A stretch of 64,000 bases of DNA, from positions 62,001-126,000 of the forward strand of contig JAURAI010000002.1 of assembly GCA_030829545.1 (NCBI GenBank). Direction: 5' to 3'. Of this stretch, positions 1 through 7,704 are shown one piece after another. The notes below the pieces were generated by a model. That model ran no database searches. It saw only the letters and a program-made list of their open reading frames with translations, and was not told the origin of the DNA. This stretch comes from Candidatus Poseidonia sp. Lineage in GTDB: Archaea; Thermoplasmatota; Poseidoniia; Poseidoniales; Poseidoniaceae. Each line of letters starts with the position of its first letter. The first letter of the stretch is position 1. The position numbers and the translations under genes are program-made.

Positions 1-1149
1 CTTGAGCACGCACTCTCACTTCAAAACATCCGAATCAACGTTCCATCGACCTTTACCATCGGTGTGTCGACTGAACCATCCGTGATGCAGAATGCGGCTG
101 TTCGCCTTCTCAACTTGGGCCAAACCGAGATTGAAGACATGGCCAAGGAAATCATCTTCGGTCAACTCCGTTTGACGGTTGCTTCCCTTACCATTGAAGA
201 AATCAACAACGACCGTGAGGCCTTTTTGGGTATGGTCGTTAACAATGTTGACGCTGAATTGCACAAGATTGGGCTCTACCTCATCAACGTCAACATCACC
301 GACATCACTGACGAGGCAGACTACATCAAGTCCATCGGTGCCAAGGCTGCTGCAGAAGCCATCGCATCTGCTGATGTTGACCGTGCCAATGCAACACGCC
401 AAGGTGCTGTTGGACAAGCCGTCGCAGACCGTGACCGTGAAATCGAAGTCGCAAAGAACGAGGCTCAATCTGACAAAGGACAGAAAGAAGCAGAAGCTGA
501 CCGACGTGTTTTCGTTCAACAACAAGAATCCAAAGCGGTTGAAGGTGAGAACCTTTCACGTGCTGAAATCGCACGATACAACGCTGACCTCGCAGAAAAA
601 GAAGCAGAGGCTCACAAGCGTTCGGAAGTCGCCAAGCGTAATGCACAAGTCGAAATTGAAAAGGCTCAATATGAATTTGAAGGTCAACGCTTGCGTGCTG
701 AAGAAATCGCTCGTGAGGAAATCTCCAAGCAACAAATCGAAATCGCTGCAGAAGCTGAGGCAGAACGCCAACGCCGTATCGCACGAGGTCATGCAGATGC
801 AACCCTCGCAGCATACAATGCAGAAGCAGAAGGTCAGCGTGCCGTTCTTGAAGCCAAGGCAGAAGGATATGCCAAGCTGGTGAAGAGTGCTGGAGGCGAT
901 GCAAAAGCAGCCGCAACTCTGTTGATGGTTGAGAAGATCGAAGAACTCGTTGCTCGTCAAACTGAGGCCATTGCCAACTTGAAGATTGACAAGATTACGG
1001 TGTGGGACTCCGGTAACAACAGGGAAGGCGGTGGTTCGACGTCCAATTTCGTTTCATCCCTCATGCAGAGTCTTCCGCCTGTTCATGACGTCGCCAAGAT
1101 GGCTGGCATCGAACTCCCTGAGTATTTGGGTGAAATGAAAGACGATTGA
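1..1149 (+). CDS. Flotillin/SPFH-family membrane-scaffold protein, 5' partial
   Basis: The frame is open from the first base, so the N-terminus (membrane anchor and start of the SPFH domain) lies outside the window; 382 residues are visible. The first ~110 residues look like the end of an SPFH/prohibitin domain. Residues ~115-320 are a long Glu/Ala/Lys/Arg-rich coiled coil with recurring EAEA/AEAE blocks, which is the flotillin hallmark. The end is less charged and holds a short conserved-looking stretch (KIDKITVWDSG). Flotillins form membrane-bound oligomeric rings or scaffolds; a specific role here cannot be read from the sequence. A GTG at 64 opens a shorter ORF but is internal to the domain, so I do not treat it as the start. 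The next gene begins 93 bases downstream. Confidence 0.88.
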   Translation, partial: LEHALSLQNIRINVPSTFTIGVSTEPSVMQNAAVRLLNLGQTEIEDMAKEIIFGQLRLTVASLTIEEINNDREAFLGMVVNNVDAELHKIGLYLINVNITDITDEADYIKSIGAKAAAEAIASADVDRANATRQGAVGQAVADRDREIEVAKNEAQSDKGQKEAEADRRVFVQQQESKAVEGENLSRAEIARYNADLAEKEAEAHKRSEVAKRNAQVEIEKAQYEFEGQRLRAEEIAREEISKQQIEIAAEAEAERQRRIARGHADATLAAYNAEAEGQRAVLEAKAEGYAKLVKSAGGDAKAAATLLMVEKIEELVARQTEAIANLKIDKITVWDSGNNREGGGSTSNFVSSLMQSLPPVHDVAKMAGIELPEYLGEMKDD

Positions 1150-1242
1150 GTCGCTCCGCTGGCTTGACAGGGTGTGAAAACAGCCCTTCACCACAGAGAT
1201 GAAGCGAGGGTTTCAAAGACTCCGTGACACGCAAAGTGCTTC

Positions 1243-2958
1243 ATGGCGTCCGACCTTGAGATTGCTCGCTCGGCAAAAATGGAACCCATAGAGGCCATTG
1301 CATGGAAGTTGGGCATCTCAGCCCATGAGATTGTGCCCATGGGACAGGGTGTTGCAAAAATCACATGGCAAGCACTCAAAGAACGCTTTTCCAAGCCACA
1401 GGGAAATCTCGTCCTCGTGACATCAGTGAACCCAACGCCCTTTGGAGAAGGCAAGACGGTGACCACCATCGGACTCACCCAAGCACTGTGCCACATCGGC
1501 CAATCGGCTACATGTGTGATTCGAGAACCATCAATGGGGCCTGTCTTTGGTATCAAAGGAGGAGCCGCTGGCGGTGGGCACTCCCAGGTCCTGCCAATGG
1601 AGGACATCAACCTGCACCTCACCGGTGACTTGCACGCAGTGACTTCCGCACACAATCTTCTCTCAGCCTTGATTGATAATCACATCAAGCATGGAAATGA
1701 GGCGAAACTTGACCCAACTCGAATTTCATGGCCCCGTGTGATGGACATGAACGATCGCTCTCTCCGACAGATTGTCATCGGAATGGGAGGGCCAGCGAAC
1801 GGGCACGTTCGAGAAGACCGTTTTGACATCACTGCTGCCAGCGAGGTCATGGCCATTCTCGTTCTTGCCAAAGATTACGCCGACCTACGAACACGTTTGG
1901 GTGAAATCGTCGTCGGCACGTCCACCGATGGAAATCCTGTGAAAGCGAGTGAAATCGGAGGGGCGGGCGCAATGGCTTTGCTGCTGCGACAGGCATTCCT
2001 TCCCAACCTGACCCAAACGTTGGAAGGCAATCCTGCCTTCATTCACGGCGGACCATTCGCCAACATCGCTCACGGAAATTCAAGCATCATCGCAGACCGA
2101 ATGGCTTTAGCAAGTGCAGATTTTGTTGTTACTGAAGCCGGATTCGGCTCCGACATGGGTGCTGAGAAATTCATGCACATCAAAGCAGCCACCTCTGGTA
2201 AAGCACCCGATTGCATCGTCATGAATGTCACCGTTCGTTCCATGAAATTGCACGGAGGTGCCTTTGGTGACCGCGGTGGGATTCGCCCTGACAAAGCAAC
2301 GCTTGAGGCAGAAAACGTCGAGGCTGTGACCGTTGGCGCGAAATCAAACCTCGACCGCCACATTCGCAACATGGCTGCGTTTGGTGTCCCCGTAGTGGTT
2401 TCCATCAATCGATTTACATCAGACACGGATGCAGAGATTTCAGCCATTTCGAATGCAGCCCAAGAGAGTGGCGCATCATCGGTCTGTATCACAGAAGTCC
2501 ATGCAAAAGGAGGAGAAGGTGGTCAAGACCTTGCTCATGCAGTAGTCAGAGCCGTACAGGACCATGTCGCCGCTGGCCGCCCCTTTGTCCCCTTGTTCAC
2601 GCCACAAACTGACGTGCTCGCAAAAGCCGAATCCATCGCACACCGCTTGTACAAGGCAGACGGTTTGGAGATGACTGCCAAAGCCCAGCGCGAATTGGAG
2701 CGCATTCGATCATGGGGCTATGGACACCTGCCAATATGCATGGCCAAAACCCAGTACTCCTTTTCTCACGATGCAAGCCGGTTGGGTGCACCTACGGGTT
2801 TCACCATTCCTGTGAGAGAATTCCGTTTGAACGCAGGGGCCGGTTTTGTCGTAGCCGTATTGGGCAACATGATGACCATGCCGGGTTTGCCAAAGCGACC
2901 AGCAGCCCTTGACATGGACATGGACGAAGACGGCAATCTGATGGGCGTCTTTGGGTGA
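1243..2958 (+). CDS. fhs: Formate--tetrahydrofolate ligase
   Basis: ATP-dependent ligation of formate to tetrahydrofolate, giving 10-formyl-THF for one-carbon metabolism; cytosolic. The 571 residues match the usual ~555-560 aa length and the family is recognisable throughout. The nucleotide-binding loop TPFGEGKT is at residues 65-72, followed by the conserved REPSMGPVFGIKGGAAGGG stretch and LTGDLHAVTSAHN. The C-terminal part has the typical DMDMDEDGNLMGVFG ending. The ATG at 1243 gives a normal N-terminus. The stop is 4 bases before the Pelota ATG, so the two are probably co-transcribed. The enzyme is more typical of bacteria than of archaea, which suggests old lateral acquisition and a THF-based C1 pool; that part is inference. 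Confidence 0.96.
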   Translation: MASDLEIARSAKMEPIEAIAWKLGISAHEIVPMGQGVAKITWQALKERFSKPQGNLVLVTSVNPTPFGEGKTVTTIGLTQALCHIGQSATCVIREPSMGPVFGIKGGAAGGGHSQVLPMEDINLHLTGDLHAVTSAHNLLSALIDNHIKHGNEAKLDPTRISWPRVMDMNDRSLRQIVIGMGGPANGHVREDRFDITAASEVMAILVLAKDYADLRTRLGEIVVGTSTDGNPVKASEIGGAGAMALLLRQAFLPNLTQTLEGNPAFIHGGPFANIAHGNSSIIADRMALASADFVVTEAGFGSDMGAEKFMHIKAATSGKAPDCIVMNVTVRSMKLHGGAFGDRGGIRPDKATLEAENVEAVTVGAKSNLDRHIRNMAAFGVPVVVSINRFTSDTDAEISAISNAAQESGASSVCITEVHAKGGEGGQDLAHAVVRAVQDHVAAGRPFVPLFTPQTDVLAKAESIAHRLYKADGLEMTAKAQRELERIRSWGYGHLPICMAKTQYSFSHDASRLGAPTGFTIPVREFRLNAGAGFVVAVLGNMMTMPGLPKRPAALDMDMDEDGNLMGVFG

Positions 2959-2962
2959 GGGA

Positions 2963-4027
2963 ATGAACATTCTAAAGCGGGACCTTCACGAATGGCGTCT
3001 ACGGGTTGAAACCCTTGACGACCTTTGGGTGCTTGCTCGATTGGCACGACGCGGAGTATCTGTCGCCATGCTGGGTGAACGGAGAGACCAAACCACTGCT
3101 GGAGAGGAAGGAGGCCGCTCAAAGCAGGCAGAACGGAAGAAAATGTGGATACAACTTTCCGTCCAAACCACCGAGCATCAGTCTTTTTCTGACACCTTGC
3201 GCATTCATGGCATCATCGAAGAAGCACCCATCGACATCGGAATGCATCATACCCACATGGTGGAATTACGAGATGATTTGGTCCTTTCAAACACGAAGGG
3301 GTTCTCCGAAATGGATGTGCAACTTCTCAAAGAAAGTGAATCAGCATCGAAACAGGGACAAGTCGCCTTATTGGTCGTTGAAGGTGACGAGATAATTCTG
3401 TACTTCATCACCGCACGAGGTCTTCGAGAAAGTGCAACGTGGACCATGCGTGGCGGTGGAAAGCGAGGGGATTTGAGGCAGCACGAACGCGTAGCTTCAC
3501 AATTCCGACAGACCATTGTTGACGGTTTAACCCAGCAACTTGACGAGATGATGCCCCTGGTATTGTGCGGCCCGGGAAGGAATCGTGATAGGATGCTCGA
3601 GGATTTACGAGGCGCAGGTCACCGACGCCCAATGCTATCGGTAGCCACCAGCATGGGAGGGCGAGGTGCTGCCAATGAAGTGCTTCGTGACGGCCTTGCG
3701 GGAGAATTGCTCGCTCAACATCGCATGGTCCAGGAAGTCACTCTCCTTGAGGAAGCATGGGTACGAATCTCAACCAACGGGGCGGTTGCCTATGGAGGTG
3801 AAGCCATCAAAAAGGCGGTTCAGGAAGGAGCGGTTGAACGCTTGCTCATTCTTGCTGACTTGCTGCGTGATGATACCAGCACATGCGATGGTAGCTCTTG
3901 GAGTGACTTGGTTGAACAAATCACTTCATTTGGAGGGGAGATCATTCAGTGTTCTGCTGACCATGATGCCGGTGAACAATTGGTAGGTTTTGGAGGAGCA
4001 GTGGCTCTCCTACGTTATTCGGTGTGA
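2963..4027 (+). CDS. pelA: Pelota (Dom34) ribosome-rescue protein
   Basis: mRNA surveillance factor that, with aEF1A/ABCE1 in archaea, recognises stalled ribosomes and splits them. The protein has 354 residues, the normal length. It starts MNILKRDLHEWRLRVETLDD with the Sm-like N-terminal domain (~1-125), a central eRF1-like domain (~130-250, including VVEGDEIILYFITARG) and a C-terminal eL30-like domain (~260-354, with YGGEAIKKAVQEGAVERLLI and the end FGGAVALLRY). I chose the ATG at 2963, not the TTG at 2951, because it restores the family N-terminus and has GTGAGGGA directly upstream. It follows fhs by 4 bases and precedes a small orphan by 4 bases. Confidence 0.95.
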   Translation: MNILKRDLHEWRLRVETLDDLWVLARLARRGVSVAMLGERRDQTTAGEEGGRSKQAERKKMWIQLSVQTTEHQSFSDTLRIHGIIEEAPIDIGMHHTHMVELRDDLVLSNTKGFSEMDVQLLKESESASKQGQVALLVVEGDEIILYFITARGLRESATWTMRGGGKRGDLRQHERVASQFRQTIVDGLTQQLDEMMPLVLCGPGRNRDRMLEDLRGAGHRRPMLSVATSMGGRGAANEVLRDGLAGELLAQHRMVQEVTLLEEAWVRISTNGAVAYGGEAIKKAVQEGAVERLLILADLLRDDTSTCDGSSWSDLVEQITSFGGEIIQCSADHDAGEQLVGFGGAVALLRYSV

Positions 4028-4031
4028 GCGT

Positions 4032-4334
4032 ATGAACGTGATTGAATTCTCCGACCTCGGCGAGGATGTACGGGCAAGTCTGCAAGGAAAGAGATGGCTT
4101 CTGCTGATGGCAGAAGAACTGCCTCATGCAACCGCTGCTCTCATGTTCAGCGAATTGGAAGATGTTCTGGTGGCTGTTGACCACAGAGGCCATGACGTGA
4201 AAGATGGCTTGTGGGCACGTGCAGTTCACCTTCTCATGGTCGATGATGGGACCGAAGAATCCCAATTACAACGCAGTACTGGCATCTCAAAAGTCGTAGC
4301 AGGAAACGATGACGTCTACGCTCATTTGTGGTAG
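4032..4334 (+). CDS. Hypothetical protein, 100 aa
   Basis: Not recognised. It is a short soluble acidic protein beginning MNVIEFSDLGEDVRAS with mixed alpha/beta character (WLLLMAEELPHATAALMF; VLVAVDHRG; AVHLLMVDDG) and no signal peptide, TM or cysteines. The ATG at 4032 lies 4 bases after the Pelota stop, which supports co-transcription; a longer start at 3990 would overlap Pelota by 38 bases. Its stop codon TAG (4332-4334) abuts the 3' end of the opposite-strand tRNA-Val at 4335 with no spacer. Confidence 0.6.
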   Translation: MNVIEFSDLGEDVRASLQGKRWLLLMAEELPHATAALMFSELEDVLVAVDHRGHDVKDGLWARAVHLLMVDDGTEESQLQRSTGISKVVAGNDDVYAHLW

Positions 4335-4407
4335 TGGGTCTGGAGGGACTCGAACCCTCGATCAACTCCGTGTAAGGGAGGTGTCATAGCCACTAGACCA
4401 CAGACCC
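4335..4407 (-). tRNA. tRNA-Val (anticodon UAC)
   Basis: Read on the minus strand, 73 nt fold as a cloverleaf. The acceptor stem is GGGTCTG/CAGACCC with discriminator A, the D arm contains the AGTGGC loop, and the anticodon loop is CTTACAC (positions 32-38), giving anticodon TAC. The T arm holds GGTTCGAGTCC between GAGGG-type stem bases. The anticodon stem has one mismatch at its outer pair (C27-T43). CCA is not encoded. It is convergent with the 100-aa gene, whose stop codon touches the tRNA 3' end. Confidence 0.95.
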
Positions 4408-4487
4408 ATACGGCCCTGTCGGACTCCCTTTTTCAAGAGTGCGACGAATGCGGTAACCTCAAAACAGGTAGCGATGAGCGTTTGTCA

Positions 4488-5183
4488 ATGGATGCCAATA
4501 TCCAGGCGGCTGCCACACGACTCGTTCGTAAGTTGAAAAGCGGAGGCTTTTCGTTAACCATTGCTGAATCCTGTACGGGTGGCTTACTCGCCAGTACCTT
4601 GACCGACATCACCGGAGCAAGTGCATGGTTTCGCCAATCATGGGTCACCTATGCAAACGAGGCGAAGATTGAGGTGCTGGGAGTAGATCCCGACGACCTG
4701 AATGCTCGTGGAGCAGTTTCTGCTAAAGTCGCCATCCAAATGGCTCAAGGGGCATTGAAGGCTGCAAAAGCAGACTATGCCATCTCTGTCACCGGTATTG
4801 CCGGACCCACCAATGAGGGGAGCAGTAAGCCTGTTGGCACGGTATATGTTGGCATTGCATCCAGATTTTGGGCTGAAGCCAAGCGAACACAAATTGGTGG
4901 AACCCGTGCAGAGAATAAAAATGGTTTTGTCCACTTCGCACTTCGTACGGCGATGGAATGCTTTGAAGCAGCCATGAACCGAGAAATCGCAGAAGGTCTC
5001 GAGGCGGAAATGGCAGAACTTGAAGCTCAGCGCAAGAAAGCGGAAATGGAGGCTGAGCGAGAACGGCGCGACCAAGAAGCTCGGGAAAATGCCCCTTGGC
5101 AGGATGAGGCTTGGTCAGAAGGCGATGGAGAACACTCTGATAAAATCGGCTTGGAAGTCGAGTGGAGTGACAGTGAGGAATAA
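4488..5183 (+). CDS. pncC: CinA C-terminal-domain protein (PncC-type nicotinamide-nucleotide amidase) with charged tail
   Basis: The family deamidates nicotinamide mononucleotide to nicotinate mononucleotide in pyridine-nucleotide salvage. Residues 1-~165 form a complete CinA_C domain: catalytic region AESCTGGLLAS with SCTGG at 28-32, then RGAVSAKVAIQMAQGA, SVTGIAGPT and PVGTVYVGIA. The last ~65 residues are an extra, very charged tail, first a Glu/Lys/Arg-rich predicted helix and then an acidic Trp-containing end (WQDEAWSEGDG). Normal single-domain members are ~160-170 aa. The ATG at 4488 is preferred over the in-frame TTG at 4482. It stands alone between the tRNA and polB, 65 bases upstream of the latter. 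Confidence 0.88.
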   Translation: MDANIQAAATRLVRKLKSGGFSLTIAESCTGGLLASTLTDITGASAWFRQSWVTYANEAKIEVLGVDPDDLNARGAVSAKVAIQMAQGALKAAKADYAISVTGIAGPTNEGSSKPVGTVYVGIASRFWAEAKRTQIGGTRAENKNGFVHFALRTAMECFEAAMNREIAEGLEAEMAELEAQRKKAEMEAERERRDQEARENAPWQDEAWSEGDGEHSDKIGLEVEWSDSEE

Positions 5184-5248
5184 ATCCTCAACATTGCGCC
5201 AAGGGATTTGTCCACATACCTTTTGAATCGTCGGTTCTGTATCGTTGT

Positions 5249-6850
5249 ATGGGTGAGCCGTGGGCAAGTATTGCGGCTCGCTTACGGCAACAAAGGCTGC
5301 TTGCTCCAAAATCACTCCACCAACGATTGCTTGACCTCGAAAATCCGTTTGAGGTCCTTGATGCTGCTTCTGCGTTGAACATTTCATCCGGCATGTTGAG
5401 TGCTGAACAATTGCAAGAAATGATCGCCTACGCAGGCCAATCGGGACAAACCGCCTTGCCCGCAAAAGAGCCCGTCGTCGCACAAGCGCCAACAGATCTC
5501 GCCCGTTCAATTGCCCCCATCAATGAACCCGAACCAATTGACATCCATCTGCGGAACAATTTACCGGATTGGAATCAAGCAGACTTTTCAATGAACGCAA
5601 GTGATACACCCAGCGACATTACCGTTCATTTTGATATCACTGGCAATTCAGTCACCGAAGGCAAAATGGCCGACATCAATGCGTGTTTCAACGACCGCCT
5701 GAAAAGCATACGGAAACTTATCATTCAAAATTCGAAATTACCTCGCAAGCATCAAGAGATAGGCCGCTTGGTAGCAGAAACCTCTCGCTACCAGGGATAT
5801 GAAAACAAGGCTGTTGCCATTGGTTTAGTCAATGAACCGAGGTATACAAAAAACGGCCATCTCATGTGGGGTCTTGAAGATGAAACGGGAGAAATGACCT
5901 GTTTGTTGACCAAACGTAGCGGGGATGACCGAGACCGAGCCCATGAAGCCATCATTGAAGCAGGCTTGATGCCCGATGATGTATTGGGTGTTTCAGGTAC
6001 CTTCAGCCAAACTGGAGACCTGTTCTATGTCGATGATTTGCATTTCCCGCTTGAAACAAATCATCAGAAAGTGAGTTCCGAGGTGGGAGTAAGTGTTGCC
6101 TTTTTGTCGGACATTCACGTTGGCTCCAAGACATTCCTCGAGGCTCAATGGCACAAGATGGTTCGATGGTTCCACACCGACCCGCTTGCAAAGACGATCA
6201 AGTATCTGATTCTCTCTGGGGATTGTGTCGATGGTGTCGGAATCTATCCCGGCCAAGACAAAGAATTGGCCATCCCCGACCTCTTCGCACAATACAGCGA
6301 ATTTGCTCGTTTATTGGAATTACTACCTGAATGGGTTGAATGTATCATGCTGCCAGGTAACCACGATGCAGTGCGTCCAGCAGAACCTCAACCGACCTTT
6401 GAAAAAGACATCCAACAGGATTACAATACCACGACTTTTGTTGGCAATCCTTGTGACTTTTCTCTTCATGGTGTGCGATTGCTTTCCTATCATGGTAAAT
6501 CCATCGATGATTTCGTGGGAGGACTACGAACGGTCACCTATGCAGAGCCTGTTGAAGCCATGCGAGAAATGTTGAGACGTCGCCATTTAGCCCCCCAATG
6601 GGGAGGAAAAACACCGCTTTCTCCCGAGCCCGAAGACGGTTTGGTCATACGAGAAGTGCCTGACATTTTTGTGACGGGTCACGTTCACGGGCACGAGTGT
6701 GTTGACTTCAGGGGTACGACCCTGGTGTGTTCGAGTACATGGCAGGACCAAACTTCCTACCAGCGTATGTTGGGGTTCCAACCTAAGCCCTGCATGCTGA
6801 CCATCATCAATCTGAAGAGTCACAAATCAATTTCAATTCCCTTCGCATGA
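5249..6850 (+). CDS. polB: DNA polymerase D small subunit (DP1), proofreading 3'-5' exonuclease
   Basis: Small subunit of the archaeal replicative family-D polymerase; it carries the Mre11-like 3'-5' exonuclease and binds DP2. The 533 residues are a normal length. The N-terminal ~180 residues are variable, followed by an OB-fold (~185-280, ENKAVAIGLVNEPRYTKNG). The phosphoesterase metal motifs are in order: SDIHVGSKTF (~286), SGDCVDGVGIYPGQ (~323), LPGNHD (~368), YHGKS (~413) and TGHVHGHE (~475). All expected metal ligands appear present. The DP2 gene is not in the window. The ATG at 5249 follows an A/T-rich stretch without a clear Shine-Dalgarno. It is convergent with the HAD gene, with 12 bases between stops. 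Confidence 0.96.
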   Translation: MGEPWASIAARLRQQRLLAPKSLHQRLLDLENPFEVLDAASALNISSGMLSAEQLQEMIAYAGQSGQTALPAKEPVVAQAPTDLARSIAPINEPEPIDIHLRNNLPDWNQADFSMNASDTPSDITVHFDITGNSVTEGKMADINACFNDRLKSIRKLIIQNSKLPRKHQEIGRLVAETSRYQGYENKAVAIGLVNEPRYTKNGHLMWGLEDETGEMTCLLTKRSGDDRDRAHEAIIEAGLMPDDVLGVSGTFSQTGDLFYVDDLHFPLETNHQKVSSEVGVSVAFLSDIHVGSKTFLEAQWHKMVRWFHTDPLAKTIKYLILSGDCVDGVGIYPGQDKELAIPDLFAQYSEFARLLELLPEWVECIMLPGNHDAVRPAEPQPTFEKDIQQDYNTTTFVGNPCDFSLHGVRLLSYHGKSIDDFVGGLRTVTYAEPVEAMREMLRRRHLAPQWGGKTPLSPEPEDGLVIREVPDIFVTGHVHGHECVDFRGTTLVCSSTWQDQTSYQRMLGFQPKPCMLTIINLKSHKSISIPFA

Positions 6851-6862
6851 AGCAATGTTGAC

Positions 6863-7546
6863 TCATGCCTCTTGAGAAAGACCCATGAGTGGCAAAATGT
6901 GGCTCAAATCTTTGACCGTAACGACTGGAACACCAGCTTTTTGGAAGGCCTCAATAGAGGACTCGCGCGTTGGATTGAACCCGATGAACTGGCTTCCAGG
7001 AACATGCATGGAGAGATCCATCTCGGAATCTCCTACCGAAACGCAATCTGCGGCCTCAAAGCCTTGCATGTCGAGCAAGCGATGAATGATCTCGCCTTTG
7101 CCGCTAGCGTGGAGTCGACAAATGCCTTCATCACTCAAGAACCCTTTATAGTCAAAGACAAAGCCGTTGGCAATCCAATCTTCCACGTTCAACATGGCTG
7201 CAATGGAACTGACAAATACATCAACTCCAGCGCTAACAATGGCAACGTAGATGCCTTCATCATGGAGTCGCTGGACGACTTCCCGAGCACCTTTCATCAA
7301 ATTGACGCCAGCGTATGCACGAAAGATCTCATCCTGATGGATGGGATCTCGAACTGCTTTCCACAATTGAATGTCGGAGCGCATGAACTCTACGTCAGAG
7401 ATCTCGCCACGAATGAACCTGTTGAGGTTCAATCCGTTATCCGTTCCAAAGGCATCGTGGAGGGTTCGCCAAGAACTTACAGCATCTACCAGCACACCGT
7501 CACAGTCGAAGACCACAACCTTTGGCGGGCGAGTGTCTGAGTCCAT
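6863..7546 (-). CDS. serB: SerB-like phosphoserine phosphatase, HAD superfamily
   Basis: Probable phosphomonoesterase, most like phosphoserine phosphatase (last step of serine synthesis). HAD motif I is VVFDCDGVLVD with the nucleophile Asp14 and acid/base Asp16. Motif II is the Ser in AIVSAGVD, motif III the Lys in SGKGEIIHRLL, and motif IV SVGDSEMDLSM. The helical cap lies between residues ~20 and 90, as in SerB. The 227 residues fit a single-domain enzyme without an ACT domain. It is read after the giant surface-protein gene on the same strand, with 158 bases and a hairpin between them, so it is probably separately transcribed. Substrate is assigned by family resemblance only. Confidence 0.8.
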   Translation of the reverse strand: MDSDTRPPKVVVFDCDGVLVDAVSSWRTLHDAFGTDNGLNLNRFIRGEISDVEFMRSDIQLWKAVRDPIHQDEIFRAYAGVNLMKGAREVVQRLHDEGIYVAIVSAGVDVFVSSIAAMLNVEDWIANGFVFDYKGFLSDEGICRLHASGKGEIIHRLLDMQGFEAADCVSVGDSEMDLSMHVPGSQFIGFNPTRESSIEAFQKAGVPVVTVKDLSHILPLMGLSQEA

Positions 7547-7656
7547 GGTTCATCCAGCATATGCTACCTTGAAAGGCTTCGCTTGTGAACGTCATCGAAC
7601 ACCCCAAGGAGAGGAAGCCCCGTAGGACTCCCTCTCCAAGGGACACACATCCGAGC

Positions 7657-7672
7657 AGTGACGCAGGTCACT
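7657..7672 (-). terminator. Hairpin downstream of the giant surface-protein gene
   Basis: A perfect 6-bp inverted repeat AGTGAC/GTCACT with a 4-nt loop lies 33 bases beyond the stop of the 4609-aa gene, inside the 158-base spacer (7547-7704). A second, looser inverted repeat (GGAGAGG/CCTCTCC) lies around 7609-7638. No T-tract follows on the minus strand, so a terminator or mRNA 3'-end role is inferred from position. Confidence 0.35.
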
Positions 7673-7704
7673 AACCGGGCTTTCGTGTAAGACCCTCTTC
7701 AGGC

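Noticed and set aside
6872-7540. 222-codon plus-strand ORF
   Set aside because: Antisense to the SerB-like gene, which has all HAD motifs; the plus frame has no domain character.
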